Origin: Segetibacter koreensis DSM 18137
GTDB taxonomy: Bacteria; Bacteroidota; Bacteroidia; Chitinophagales; Chitinophagaceae
Direction of reading: 5' to 3'
Assembly: GCF_000374045.1 (NCBI RefSeq)
Contig: NZ_KB893314.1
Span: forward strand, 457,372 to 521,371
Length of the DNA stretch: 64,000 bases
Shown: piece after piece, positions 37,380 to 46,196 of the stretch
How positions within the stretch are numbered: position 1 is the stretch's first letter
Layout: each line of letters begins with the position of its first letter
Translations under genes and position numbers: made by a program
The notes under the pieces: model-generated
What the model saw: only the letters and a program-made list of their open reading frames with translations
Told to the model about the DNA's origin: nothing
Database searches by the model: none

Positions 37380-38843
37380 TTGAAAATATTTACTGTATCA
37401 ATTACTTTACTGCTAGTTATAGGAAACGTACTTTTTGCACAAAAAAAAGATGTGTTACAATTACATCCTCAAAATCCTCATTATTTTCTTTATAAGAATA
37501 AACCTACCGTTCTCATCGGTTCTGGCGAGCATTATGGTTCCGTAATTAATCTTGACTTTAATTATACAAAATACCTCGAAACGCTGAGCCAGGAAGAGCT
37601 TAATCTAACCCGTCTTTTTACGGGTGCTTATATTGAAAAACAAGGGGACTTTGGCATTCAAAAAAATACGCTCGCCCCGGCAGAAGGCCGATTAGTCTTG
37701 CCATGGCAAAGAAGTGAAAGTGCAGGTTTTGTATTAGGCGGAAATAAGTTTGACCTCACCAAATGGGATGACTCGTATTTTCAAAGGTTAAAGGATTTTA
37801 TGAGCTTAGCAGATCGAAACGGGGTAATTGTAGAAGTCAACCTTTTTTCGTCTTACTACCAAAACGGCTGGAATTACAGTGTCTTCAATACAAAAAACAA
37901 TATTAACCAAACAGACAGTATTGCTCCTGCTTTAGCAAACACTTTAAACAATGGCAACATATTGAATTACCAGCAACGGTATGTAAGAAAAATTGTCAAA
38001 GAATTGAATCGCTTCAATAATTTTTATTTTGAAATACAAAACGAGCCATGGGCATCACAAACAGATACCGTTCTTGTGCGCGATGAATATGCCGATACCG
38101 CAGACTGGCGGTCGACTATACAAGTGGTTTCAAAAAAATCGAATGATTGGCAGCGGCAGGTTGCACAGTGGATAAAAGAGGAAGAAAATCAGTTGCCAAA
38201 TAAACATCTTATCTCTCAAAATATCAGCAATTTCCACTACCCGATCACCAATCCCGATCCTAACATTTCTATTTTTAACTTTCACTATACCGTTCCGCAA
38301 GCTGTTGCAGAAAACTTTTACGTGAATAAAGTAATTGGTTTTAATGAAACTGGTTTTGCTGGCAGGGAAAACAAAACATATCGGCGCCAGGCATGGCGAT
38401 TTATAATGGCAGGCGGTGGACTATTTAACCAGCTTGATTATTCCTTTTCTGTAGGTTTTGAAAACGGGCAAGACGCAACCTATACCGCACCGGGAGGAGG
38501 CAACCAAGCCTTTCGCAAACAACTCAGCAACCTGAAACAATTTTTTGAGAGGCTGAACTATATTCAATTGAAACCTGACAATTCCTTTATAACAGCTGCG
38601 TCAGGAGCTATGACAGAGACACTAAGTAACGGGCACTCGCTATGGATTGTGTATTACGAACCAATGGCTACAACTCCCGGTAAACTAATTGTAAACCTGC
38701 CAAAAGGATTATATCAGGCAATATGGACAGATGTAGTAACAGGACAATTGTTGCAAACAACCACAGTAAAAGATGGACAGGTTGATGTTTCAAACGGCGG
38801 TAATGATAAAGTCTTAACAATACAAACCTCGGCAACAAAATAG
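37380..38843 (+). CDS. Secreted clan GH-A glycoside hydrolase (GH5-like)
   Basis: A 487-residue exported hydrolase with a TIM-barrel like GH5/cellulase-family proteins. The signal peptide MKIFTVSITLLLVIGNVLFAQ starts exactly at a TTG codon; no upstream in-frame ATG exists before a stop, so TTG initiation is likely. The acid/base Glu222 lies in FEIQNEPWAS and the nucleophile Glu323 in GFNETGFAG. A small C-terminal beta domain (about 400-487) follows, typical of this family. The specific GH family and substrate are uncertain. It lies downstream of the GH42 gene, suggesting action on the same beta-linked plant glycan. Confidence 0.85.
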   Translation: MKIFTVSITLLLVIGNVLFAQKKDVLQLHPQNPHYFLYKNKPTVLIGSGEHYGSVINLDFNYTKYLETLSQEELNLTRLFTGAYIEKQGDFGIQKNTLAPAEGRLVLPWQRSESAGFVLGGNKFDLTKWDDSYFQRLKDFMSLADRNGVIVEVNLFSSYYQNGWNYSVFNTKNNINQTDSIAPALANTLNNGNILNYQQRYVRKIVKELNRFNNFYFEIQNEPWASQTDTVLVRDEYADTADWRSTIQVVSKKSNDWQRQVAQWIKEEENQLPNKHLISQNISNFHYPITNPDPNISIFNFHYTVPQAVAENFYVNKVIGFNETGFAGRENKTYRRQAWRFIMAGGGLFNQLDYSFSVGFENGQDATYTAPGGGNQAFRKQLSNLKQFFERLNYIQLKPDNSFITAASGAMTETLSNGHSLWIVYYEPMATTPGKLIVNLPKGLYQAIWTDVVTGQLLQTTTVKDGQVDVSNGGNDKVLTIQTSATK

Positions 38844-39031
38844 ATGCAAAATTTTTGTTCTGGTATTTTTGTTTTAGTAGAAATTGTATAAGGGCAGAAA
38901 AATTAATGAAAAACAAATTGCTTCTGTTTCAATTCATACCTTCTGCAATCCAGATTGTATTTTTTATTTCAGAATCTTTGCCTCTGTTCAGTTATTAGAC
39001 AAATGGCTCTTTCTGATTATTTTTTCAATTA

Positions 39032-40918
39032 CTATTGAACTATTAATTTTATCTCCTCGCTTTTCGTAGCTGAATTTATTTTCAATACATAAATTCCGGA
39101 GCGCAATGAAAATTTTGAGATATCAATAGTAACTGTTGATCCTCCCAATGGTATTGCATAGCTACCAATATTAAGAATTCTACCAGAAAGATCTACAATT
39201 GCCAGGGAGCAATTACCTGCATAGTCAGCAGGGAATTTAATATTAAATCTTTTATCTGAAGGATTTGGATAAACAATTGGCTTTATAAAATTTTTATTAA
39301 TTTGATGAATATCTTCAGTTGATGTTATTATCTCTGCACCATTATTAAAATTATCAATTGAACGATTTGCAGTTGATACAATAATTAATTGAGGCTTATT
39401 CTTTGCTCTCTCTCTACTGTTAAATACAAGATTACTATTTTGGTTTGCCGCGTCTTTCAATAAAAAGCTTACAACTTTATCACCGGTAAATTGCGTTTTT
39501 ACAAAATCGGTTACGTCTATTTCATAATATTTTGCCACGTTGTTAATACCTACAGACCTTAGAGGCGCGGTAGATGCAGCCGGAGCGTTGTTATAAGTAA
39601 TTCCGCTTTCTGTCCATGCATCGTTACCAACACCGAATAAAGAAACATTAATACTTTTTGTATTCTCAACATTATAGCCATAAATACGCAATTTTGCAGA
39701 AGATACATTGCTGATATTGCTTAAGGAGAATTTAAGGTAAGAGGACCTTGTATAACCACTAGCCGTTGCACCTTTTACAATTAAAGAAGTATCTTTTCCA
39801 TAATTTGTTGACGCAAAGCTTCCATTACGAACGAACGCGTCAGCCTGGGGAGACAGTGTAATATTCTGACTTCCGGGAATTCCTTTGTAATTGGTTTTAG
39901 AAAAATTACCACAGGTATAAAATACATTGCCTTTTAAAAAAACAGCAACGCCGGCAGATTTGGATGTAGGTAACGGAGTAAGCTCTGCCCATGTGTTAGT
40001 TGCCGGTGAAAACGCGGAAACGAGGCTACTCTTTACATTATGAGAAGTTTCACCTCCCAAAACAAGAATGCGGTCTCCTGCCACTATAACCGATGAGGAG
40101 ATGTGGTCACGTGCAGTGGGCATATCTGCTAATTTGGTCCAAGTGTTCGTTGTTTCGTCGTAGGCCTCAATAGTTTTCTGGGTGACCGCATTATCATCCT
40201 GGTGATGAGCTCCACCGACGAAGTATATTTTACCTCCGTACACTGCTGAGCCCCCATGATTACTAGGATTAAGAAGGGGAGCTAAGGACTTCCAGCCGGC
40301 GGCAAGATTATTTAGATCTAATGCATAATGTACGCCCACATCTGCCCGCGATAAATTTGCACCTCCCATATAATGAATTTTACCGTTCAGATATCGCAAT
40401 TGGCCTGCCGCCAGAGCCTGTGGTAAATCAGGAAGCTTAGTATAAGTATTGGTGGCAACATTATATCTCCAAACCTGTTTGGTCCCGAAAAGTTGTCCCG
40501 TACCATCGGTATTGGAAGTATAACCACCTGCAAAGTAAATGTTGGTACCATCGTTGGTAAGACCAACGTGAGTAATGCCGCCAAAACCTTGTCCGTTAGG
40601 AGTATGAGGCAAATCTGCGAGGGCAGTCCAGGTATTTGCTATGGGATCGTATACAAATGCTTTTTTAGTTGGTGTCCACTTAGGTTGTTTTGCAACATCG
40701 TAGCCTCCGAAAATATACAGTTTACCGTTAACAACTTCCCCATGGACTTCATGCGTGGCAATCGGCTGCCCCGCGGCCGTGCCCCATGCGATAGTTTTAA
40801 AATCCTGCGCTGAGAGTGGCAGGTAAGTGAGCAGAGTGGCAATTAATATACATATAGAAAAACGCGCGGTAGATCTTAAAGCCAAATTCTTTTTACTAAA
40901 AAAATAAAATTTTTTCAC
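39032..40918 (-). CDS. Kelch-repeat, DNRLRE and T9SS-sorted protein
   Basis: A secreted protein of 628 residues. The signal peptide is followed by kelch repeats (about 30-335; YIFGGYD, IYFAGGY, IHYMGGAN, IYFVGGAHHQ, ILVLGGE), which should form a beta propeller. A DNRLRE/CBM96-like beta sandwich follows (about 350-505: ITLSPQADAFVRNGSFASTNYG, then ELINV-type strands and SRERAKNKPQLII). The last 80 residues are a type A T9SS sorting domain (VYPNPSDKRFNIKFP ... LRSGIYVLKI). The start is GTG at 40918; a TTG four codons upstream is possible. A 12-bp hairpin lies just upstream in the leader. Confidence 0.9.
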   Translation of the reverse strand: MKKFYFFSKKNLALRSTARFSICILIATLLTYLPLSAQDFKTIAWGTAAGQPIATHEVHGEVVNGKLYIFGGYDVAKQPKWTPTKKAFVYDPIANTWTALADLPHTPNGQGFGGITHVGLTNDGTNIYFAGGYTSNTDGTGQLFGTKQVWRYNVATNTYTKLPDLPQALAAGQLRYLNGKIHYMGGANLSRADVGVHYALDLNNLAAGWKSLAPLLNPSNHGGSAVYGGKIYFVGGAHHQDDNAVTQKTIEAYDETTNTWTKLADMPTARDHISSSVIVAGDRILVLGGETSHNVKSSLVSAFSPATNTWAELTPLPTSKSAGVAVFLKGNVFYTCGNFSKTNYKGIPGSQNITLSPQADAFVRNGSFASTNYGKDTSLIVKGATASGYTRSSYLKFSLSNISNVSSAKLRIYGYNVENTKSINVSLFGVGNDAWTESGITYNNAPAASTAPLRSVGINNVAKYYEIDVTDFVKTQFTGDKVVSFLLKDAANQNSNLVFNSRERAKNKPQLIIVSTANRSIDNFNNGAEIITSTEDIHQINKNFIKPIVYPNPSDKRFNIKFPADYAGNCSLAIVDLSGRILNIGSYAIPLGGSTVTIDISKFSLRSGIYVLKINSATKSEEIKLIVQ

Positions 40919-40950
40919 GCTACTTATCAATTTAATATTTTAAATATGGA

Positions 40951-40984
40951 AAGTATGCTTTTAAGAAAACAAAAAAGCATACTT
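40951..40984 (-). repeat. Inverted repeat in the kelch gene leader
   Basis: AAGTATGCTTTT (40951-40962) and AAAAGCATACTT (40973-40984) form a perfect 12-bp stem with a 10-nt loop, about 30 nt before the start of the kelch gene. No T run follows on the minus strand. It may be an attenuator, a stability element, an operator, or the end of the HAD gene transcript. Confidence 0.55.
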
Positions 40985-41132
40985 ATAAAAAATTTTAATA
41001 CGAACAAATAGTGGTTATGAATACATACACAAAAGTTGTTAAATGTAAAGACAACGTTTATGAAATTGAAGCTGCACTGCAATTCAGTTTGTATACCTTA
41101 AACAATTTTTATATTTTTTCTTATAAAATTAT

Positions 41133-41756
41133 TTAAACTATTTTATCAATCCTTATCCATTTCATTCCTGCTGCTTTGGCGGCTTTTACTCCAGCATCCC
41201 CATCTTCAAAAACCAGGCAGTCACTTGGTTCAACACCAAGTTTTTCTGCAGCTAATAAAAAAGGATCAGGATACGGTTTACCGTGAGGGGTTTCACCCGC
41301 GCAGACCATCACATCCACTAAACCATCAATTCTTAATACCTCCAAAGTCTTTTGAATCATTTTTCTTGATCCTCCCGATACGACACCGATCATATATTTT
41401 ACCGCGTTTGCCTTTAAATGATCTACCACGAAATGTATTGGTTCCGTTTTCTCAATAAACTCGTTATAAAATAAGTTGGATTTTAGAGATTCAAACTCAG
41501 TTGGATTAAAACTACTGTTATACCTTTTATTGATTTCCTCCACTACTGCCGGTATAGGCAGGCCCGCAAATTCATCTATTATTTCAGGCAAAATTGTTAC
41601 ACCTGCATTTGCCGCAACTTTTACATAAGTTTCTTTATGTGCCAGCATATTATCTGCAAGCGTTCCATCACAGTCGTACAAAAACGCTTTATAATCACCT
41701 TTGGCTAATTCACATAAAGCTTCATACCTTAATTTATCAAAATTACCTGTATTCAT
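41133..41756 (-). CDS. HAD-family phosphatase (beta-phosphoglucomutase-like)
   Basis: A 207-residue cytosolic HAD hydrolase of subfamily IA with a helical cap. Motif I is FLYDCDGTLADN with the nucleophile and acid/base Asp, motif II is GVVSGGSRK, and motif IV is CLVFEDGDAGVKAAKAAGMKWI, typical of beta-phosphoglucomutase and 2-deoxyglucose-6-phosphatase relatives. The substrate is probably a sugar phosphate. It is upstream of the kelch gene on the same strand with a 200-nt gap. Confidence 0.9.
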   Translation of the reverse strand: MNTGNFDKLRYEALCELAKGDYKAFLYDCDGTLADNMLAHKETYVKVAANAGVTILPEIIDEFAGLPIPAVVEEINKRYNSSFNPTEFESLKSNLFYNEFIEKTEPIHFVVDHLKANAVKYMIGVVSGGSRKMIQKTLEVLRIDGLVDVMVCAGETPHGKPYPDPFLLAAEKLGVEPSDCLVFEDGDAGVKAAKAAGMKWIRIDKIV

Positions 41757-41922
41757 TAATCATTGTACTATGTTGTCAACGATATAAATCGTGAAGCCGC
41801 ATAGTGCGGTTTTAAGCTGTTTAAAGCGAAAGTAACCCGTAGCAAAATACAGCCGGTTCAGGCTAGTACGTTAAACAATTTCAGCGACCACCGTTTTCAA
41901 AATCAGGCCAAAAAGTCTCAAA

Positions 41923-42969
41923 CTATTCTTTTGCAAACTCCTTTGCCTGTTTATTCAGCTGCTCAGAGGAAATTGTTGTAGCTCCATTTTCTATTAATAT
42001 GCGGAAACGAAAACTTACAGATTCTCCTTTTTTAAGTGTTAGATTTTTTTCACTTTTTCCATTTGTGAAGATTTTTTCTCCTAAGGGATTCGCAGCAAAC
42101 AAACCATAACCGCGCGCATGCCAGAAAGTTGGATAATTAGGATTTTTGGGATGATCGATGATAGCAATGCTTACGGAGTCATTTCCCATTTTGCCATAGA
42201 CTTTGCACCATACTGCCCTTGTGCTCCAGGCATCATTACCTTGTTTGCCCTCACTGGTAATATAATTTCCGTTGGGTATTTTATCTGTTCCGCCTTTTAC
42301 TACTGTAACATTGCCTTTGTCATCGGTGAATTTTTGATCTTCATTTGTCGGTATTTCAAGAGCATGAGCTAATCTCAACCCAAGCAAACCGTCTTTGGCA
42401 TCAGTAAAAGTAACAAGAGTATCTGCTTTTAATACAGTTATCCTGTCTATAATTCGCTGATGTTCGTTCCCACTAAATTCAAAACGTGTATTTTCTTGTA
42501 AAAGAATATCATTTTTTTGATTTGTCCAGTTGGCGTGATACGATAAAATTCCTTTTGCGCCATTTTTCGTTTCAATAATGCGATCTGTTTTTATCCATCC
42601 ATACCCGCTTTTTTTCTCTGTGGGAATAGCATAAGAGTTATTCCAGAAATCAAGTCCGTTTACATTTTCAAAATTGAGCCATAAACCAACATGATGTGGA
42701 TGATCTGTCGGGTCTCCCGGTTGCGGATTAACAGGAAATCCGCGTGTAACAGTAGTGCCGTTAGCTGCATGAATAGGATATAAAACCGGCTTCTCGAGGC
42801 TGTCAGGATATAAAAAACTTGTAAAAGGCTTTTGACCAATAAAAATATCTATCTTCTTTTCTTTTTCATTTTTTACCATTTTCACCATTTCATTTTTTTG
42901 AGAAAATGATGCAGAAATAGATAAAACAGCAAATAATGCTATAAACAGGCGTTTATAATTTTGACGCAT
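41923..42969 (-). CDS. Secreted PmoA-like (DUF6807) protein
   Basis: A 348-residue exported protein with a signal peptide (about 22 residues). It matches the family called methane oxygenase PmoA/DUF6807, seen by PVLYPIHAANGTTVTRGFP, DPTDHPHHVGLWLNFENVNGLDFWNNS and RIIDRITVLKADTLVTF. The family name is misleading, because these Bacteroidota and Planctomycetota proteins are not membrane methane monooxygenases. A role in sugar or dehydrogenase-linked catabolism is suspected from frequent pairing with Gfo/Idh/MocA enzymes. That pairing also occurs here, with the oxidoreductase 177 nt upstream on the same strand. Confidence 0.87.
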   Translation of the reverse strand: MRQNYKRLFIALFAVLSISASFSQKNEMVKMVKNEKEKKIDIFIGQKPFTSFLYPDSLEKPVLYPIHAANGTTVTRGFPVNPQPGDPTDHPHHVGLWLNFENVNGLDFWNNSYAIPTEKKSGYGWIKTDRIIETKNGAKGILSYHANWTNQKNDILLQENTRFEFSGNEHQRIIDRITVLKADTLVTFTDAKDGLLGLRLAHALEIPTNEDQKFTDDKGNVTVVKGGTDKIPNGNYITSEGKQGNDAWSTRAVWCKVYGKMGNDSVSIAIIDHPKNPNYPTFWHARGYGLFAANPLGEKIFTNGKSEKNLTLKKGESVSFRFRILIENGATTISSEQLNKQAKEFAKE

Positions 42970-43066
42970 ATGGCTTTTAGTTATTTATCCTTAAATAAAA
43001 AAATAATTCGCTTTTCTGGACTCTGCTTTCTATTTGTTGAGAAAAGCAGCGTAAAGATGTGAAAGC

Positions 43067-43088
43067 ACAAGTGAGTGACACAACGATG
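43067..43088 (+). repeat. 22-bp dispersed intergenic repeat, copy 1
   Basis: ACAAGTGAGTGACACAACGATG occupies the gap between the PmoA-like gene and the oxidoreductase gene. It matches the reverse complement of 50324-50345 at 19 of 22 positions. Both copies are intergenic. Confidence 0.55.
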
Positions 43089-43146
43089 TTGAAAAAAGAT
43101 TTTAGCTACCTGCTAAATCCTTCTTTTATTAATGTTCTTGCATCAA

Positions 43147-44502
43147 TCAATATTTGAAGGCTTTGCCTCCAACCATAACTTCTTGTGTGTTTTCGTCAAA
43201 CGAAGATTTTAAACCAGTATGAGCCGCGGCAGTAGTCATTATGTTTGCAATTGAGTGGCTATATCCTGCCTCTACCGGAGCATTAGGTTGTTTTCGGCTG
43301 CGAACACACTCCATCCAATTACGAACATGATTTGAGGTTAGGGAATCTCCGCCAGTGTTTGCGGAAGCTACGACCTTTTCAGTGTTGGCTAAACTCATTT
43401 CCGGTAAAAGGAAAGGTTGCATATTCATCTCATCGGCAAACTTTTTTGTTAAGCCACCTTTCGGAGAAACCTTATTTGTGTTTAAATTTAATTCTCCTCC
43501 TTTAGAGTAATATATCTCCGCAGGATTTTCGTCTCCATTATCCTGCCGGGAGGCAAAAGTCACCTGGAAACCAGTGGAAGGATCGTCCTGGGGACCATAG
43601 TCAAACACGGCAGTGATCGTATCCCAGTTACGGCGCCCGTCTTTCCATGCATAAATTCCTCCGTTGGCAACCACACTTCGTGGATGTTTTAAACCGCTAA
43701 ACCAATGCACCGTATCGATCTGGTGACTCATCCATTGGCCCACAAGGCCTGAAGAATAGGGCCAGAACAAACGATATTCTAAATATTTTCTTGGGTCCCA
43801 ATCTTCTTTAGGCCTGTTTATCAAAAATCTGTCCCAATCGGTATCTTCCTGCTTTAGCTGCGCAACCAGAGCGGGCCTCCGCCAACGACCGGGTTGATTT
43901 ACGTTCCATGTTAACTCGACCATTACTATTGGTCCAAACTTGCCTGATTTTATAAACTCGTCTGCTGCGTGATAGTTGGCGCCACTTCTTCTTTGTGAAC
44001 CAATTTGCACAATTTTGCCTGTTTCCTTAACTGCTTTTAAAGCAGCACGATTATCTTCCATTGTTTCTGCAAATGGCTTTTCTACATATGCGTCGCAACC
44101 AGCTTTCACTGCTTGAATGGCATGGGTGGCATGTTGAAAATCGGCTGTACTAATAAAAACTGCATCCGCCAGTTTTTTGTCGTATAGCTCTTCATTGTTA
44201 CGACAACCGGTAACATCGTGACCCATTTTTTCTTTCCATATAGCAACCCCTTCTTCCCTTCTTTTTTTCCAAATGTCAGATACAGCAACCACATCAAAAT
44301 TTAGTTCCTTGTAATGATTCATAAAACTAGGAATATGCGAACTGCGGTGCCTGTCAGAAAAACCAATCACTCCTACTCTTACCCTGTCATTTGCACCAAT
44401 GATTCTATTATAACTTTTGGCGGTCCATCCTGTTTTGGCCACAATAGCTCCGGCTCCTGCCAGAGCCGTTTGCTTAATAAAAAGGCGACGTGTATTTTTC
44501 AT
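43147..44502 (-). CDS. Gfo/Idh/MocA family oxidoreductase with Tat signal
   Basis: A 451-residue NAD(P)-dependent sugar dehydrogenase-family protein. The twin-arginine signal NTRRLFIKQTALAGAGA at residues 3-19 indicates export in folded form. The Rossmann segment is RVRVGVIGFSDR; the conserved EKPFA lies in CDAYVEKPFAET, and the C-terminal alpha/beta domain follows. Exported members of this family in this phylum act on sugars and often occur with PmoA-like or DUF1080 proteins. Here the PmoA-like gene lies immediately downstream on the same strand. Confidence 0.92.
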   Translation of the reverse strand: MKNTRRLFIKQTALAGAGAIVAKTGWTAKSYNRIIGANDRVRVGVIGFSDRHRSSHIPSFMNHYKELNFDVVAVSDIWKKRREEGVAIWKEKMGHDVTGCRNNEELYDKKLADAVFISTADFQHATHAIQAVKAGCDAYVEKPFAETMEDNRAALKAVKETGKIVQIGSQRRSGANYHAADEFIKSGKFGPIVMVELTWNVNQPGRWRRPALVAQLKQEDTDWDRFLINRPKEDWDPRKYLEYRLFWPYSSGLVGQWMSHQIDTVHWFSGLKHPRSVVANGGIYAWKDGRRNWDTITAVFDYGPQDDPSTGFQVTFASRQDNGDENPAEIYYSKGGELNLNTNKVSPKGGLTKKFADEMNMQPFLLPEMSLANTEKVVASANTGGDSLTSNHVRNWMECVRSRKQPNAPVEAGYSHSIANIMTTAAAHTGLKSSFDENTQEVMVGGKAFKY

Positions 44503-44938
44503 ATTGCAATATTTATTATTATTTATTGTAATTCTTTTATTTCAATACTTAGGAAAGAAAGCCTGCAAGTCTTTGCCACTAGATAGGTTGTACCAACATT
44601 GCGTTGTTTGTGCAGATAAAGAAAAGAAAATAAAATAAAAAACCAGCAGACTTTTTAATTTCATGGTACTTGCAATGACAATCATCAGAATAATCCGATA
44701 AATCTAAAATAATTTATTGAGCGAAAAAATTATTCTCACTATTACTGATAATCCATTAGATCTAAATAATTGAATAGTACCTCGTTGATAAGTTAAATGA
44801 AGCCTTCAAATAGGTAGTAATAAAGAGAACAAAATGGGGGACTAAGATAATTGCAGCAGTTAGGGGCGATAACAACTTTATTAGAACAGCGGAGTAAAAA
44901 AGATAAATTGATGGCTTGAGAAATGGTAGACTTTATAA

Positions 44939-44977
44939 TTGTTCCCGCTGAGTGTCAAAGAAATACAGCGGGAACAA
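44939..44977 (-). terminator. Hairpin after the 51-residue gene
   Basis: TTGTTCCCGCTG (44939-44950) and CAGCGGGAACAA (44966-44977) form a perfect 12-bp stem, 8 nt past the stop of the small minus-strand gene. The T tract on that strand is interrupted, so termination is likely but not certain. Confidence 0.5.
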
Positions 44978-44985
44978 AAAGTTTA

Positions 44986-45141
44986 TTAGCTATTGATAGC
45001 GTGTTGTTTTGCTTTAGAAAAAGCCTGTGTAAGATGATGCGTATGCAACTCTGGTTCTGTTTTAACTGCTGTTTTTTTTCTATTTAATAAATACGACACG
45101 ATTCCTGCTGCGGCTAAGGAGAAAAGAATTATTTTTTTCAT
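44986..45141 (-). CDS. Small 51-residue membrane protein, His-rich tail
   Basis: A short reading frame from the ATG at 45141 to the TAA at 44986. It encodes an N-terminal hydrophobic helix (MKKIILFSLAAAGIVSYLL), a basic turn (NRKKT) and a tail with LHTHHLTQAFSKAKQHA. The pattern fits a real single-helix membrane protein rather than chance: positive residues at both helix ends, a clear stop and a hairpin directly after it. No family was recognised. Confidence 0.6.
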   Translation of the reverse strand: MKKIILFSLAAAGIVSYLLNRKKTAVKTEPELHTHHLTQAFSKAKQHAINS

Positions 45142-45192
45142 TTGATATTTTTTCAGTTACTGTAAAAATATTGTGCCGCATTTTGAACCTGC

Positions 45193-45909
45193 TTAAAGTT
45201 TTTTTATTTTATGGTAGGCTTTCAACTTATCATTAATGTAAAACAGCACATCTTCGTTAGAAGGGTGCTGCCTTAACCAGTTGTAATCAGGCGTGTATTT
45301 ATTCAAAAAGTTTTTTAAGGTGTCTCCTTTCAAACCTGTGTAATATGCAACAATATGCGGAGAAAACCTGGAATCAACATATGCCATTCTTTCTCTTACC
45401 TCAAACATCTGCTCATCTCTTTTTCTATACCTGTCTTTCTTGTCAAGAAGTTTATCAAGATTAAAAGTGAGGCCAAAACCTGAGGGGTGATCTGTAGAAA
45501 GTGTTTTAACAGGTTTTCCCATGCTTTGTTGAAATGAAGTTCTTCGTTCTATGCTGTCTAACTGGTATTTCGTGTACTTTGTAGTTACTGTTACAGTTGG
45601 CAAAACATTTCCTAATGGTGATAAGTAAATGGTAATGGTATCAGTAAAAATATTTGAATAGACGAGTGTGTCGTAATGATAAGATCTTGCAACTGCGTAA
45701 ATAAAATCATTGGGAGAGGCCTGCAGGCGAAAAAATCCCTTCTCAGTAGTCTGAGCGCTCTTCTTAGCGGTAGCATTTGTAATAGTTCCGTTGGGGATCG
45801 CAAAATGAGTAAGACTATCTAAAAGGTAGCCGCTTAATACCCGCGGTTGAGCTTGTATTTTAAAAGATATAAGAGTCACAAAAAGCAATAAAAAAGAGGA
45901 TTTAAACAT
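45193..45909 (-). CDS. Carboxypeptidase-regulatory-like domain protein
   Basis: A 238-residue exported protein with a signal peptide (about 20 residues ending IQAQ). It contains one carboxypeptidase-D-regulatory-like beta-sandwich (about 22-95: RVLSGYLLDSLTHFAIPNGTITNAT, TTEKGFFRLQA, YHYDTLVYSN), which resembles the N-terminal extension of TonB-dependent transporters. No plug or barrel follows. The second half is charged and helical, with RYRKRDEQMFEVRERMAYVDSRFSP. It may bind an outer-membrane partner. The 51-residue gene follows 51 nt downstream on the same strand. Confidence 0.85.
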   Translation of the reverse strand: MFKSSFLLLFVTLISFKIQAQPRVLSGYLLDSLTHFAIPNGTITNATAKKSAQTTEKGFFRLQASPNDFIYAVARSYHYDTLVYSNIFTDTITIYLSPLGNVLPTVTVTTKYTKYQLDSIERRTSFQQSMGKPVKTLSTDHPSGFGLTFNLDKLLDKKDRYRKRDEQMFEVRERMAYVDSRFSPHIVAYYTGLKGDTLKNFLNKYTPDYNWLRQHPSNEDVLFYINDKLKAYHKIKKL

Positions 45910-46196
45910 AGCTTCCTTTTGTACTTACATCTAAGTTAAGCGTTTAAAATGAATGACTATTTATAATATTAACCATTAAAGCTTTTTAAAATATATTTAT
46001 AATTTTCTGATCACATTTATTTGTTCCAATTTTTTTGTCACCGGTTAGGTAAGGGACATTAAAAAATAGAGTTTGAAATAGGGGAGCCGGAAGAATCGTG
46101 GGAATACAGCTATTAATGCAGGAATCAAAAATTTAAAACAGCTTCTTATTTCCTTACCTAAATTGCATATCTTAAATTACAACAACAGTAACTATA

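Noticed and set aside
41794-41812. Terminator for the PmoA-like gene
   Set aside because: An 8-bp stem with one wobble, about 110 nt past the stop and without a T run on the correct strand.
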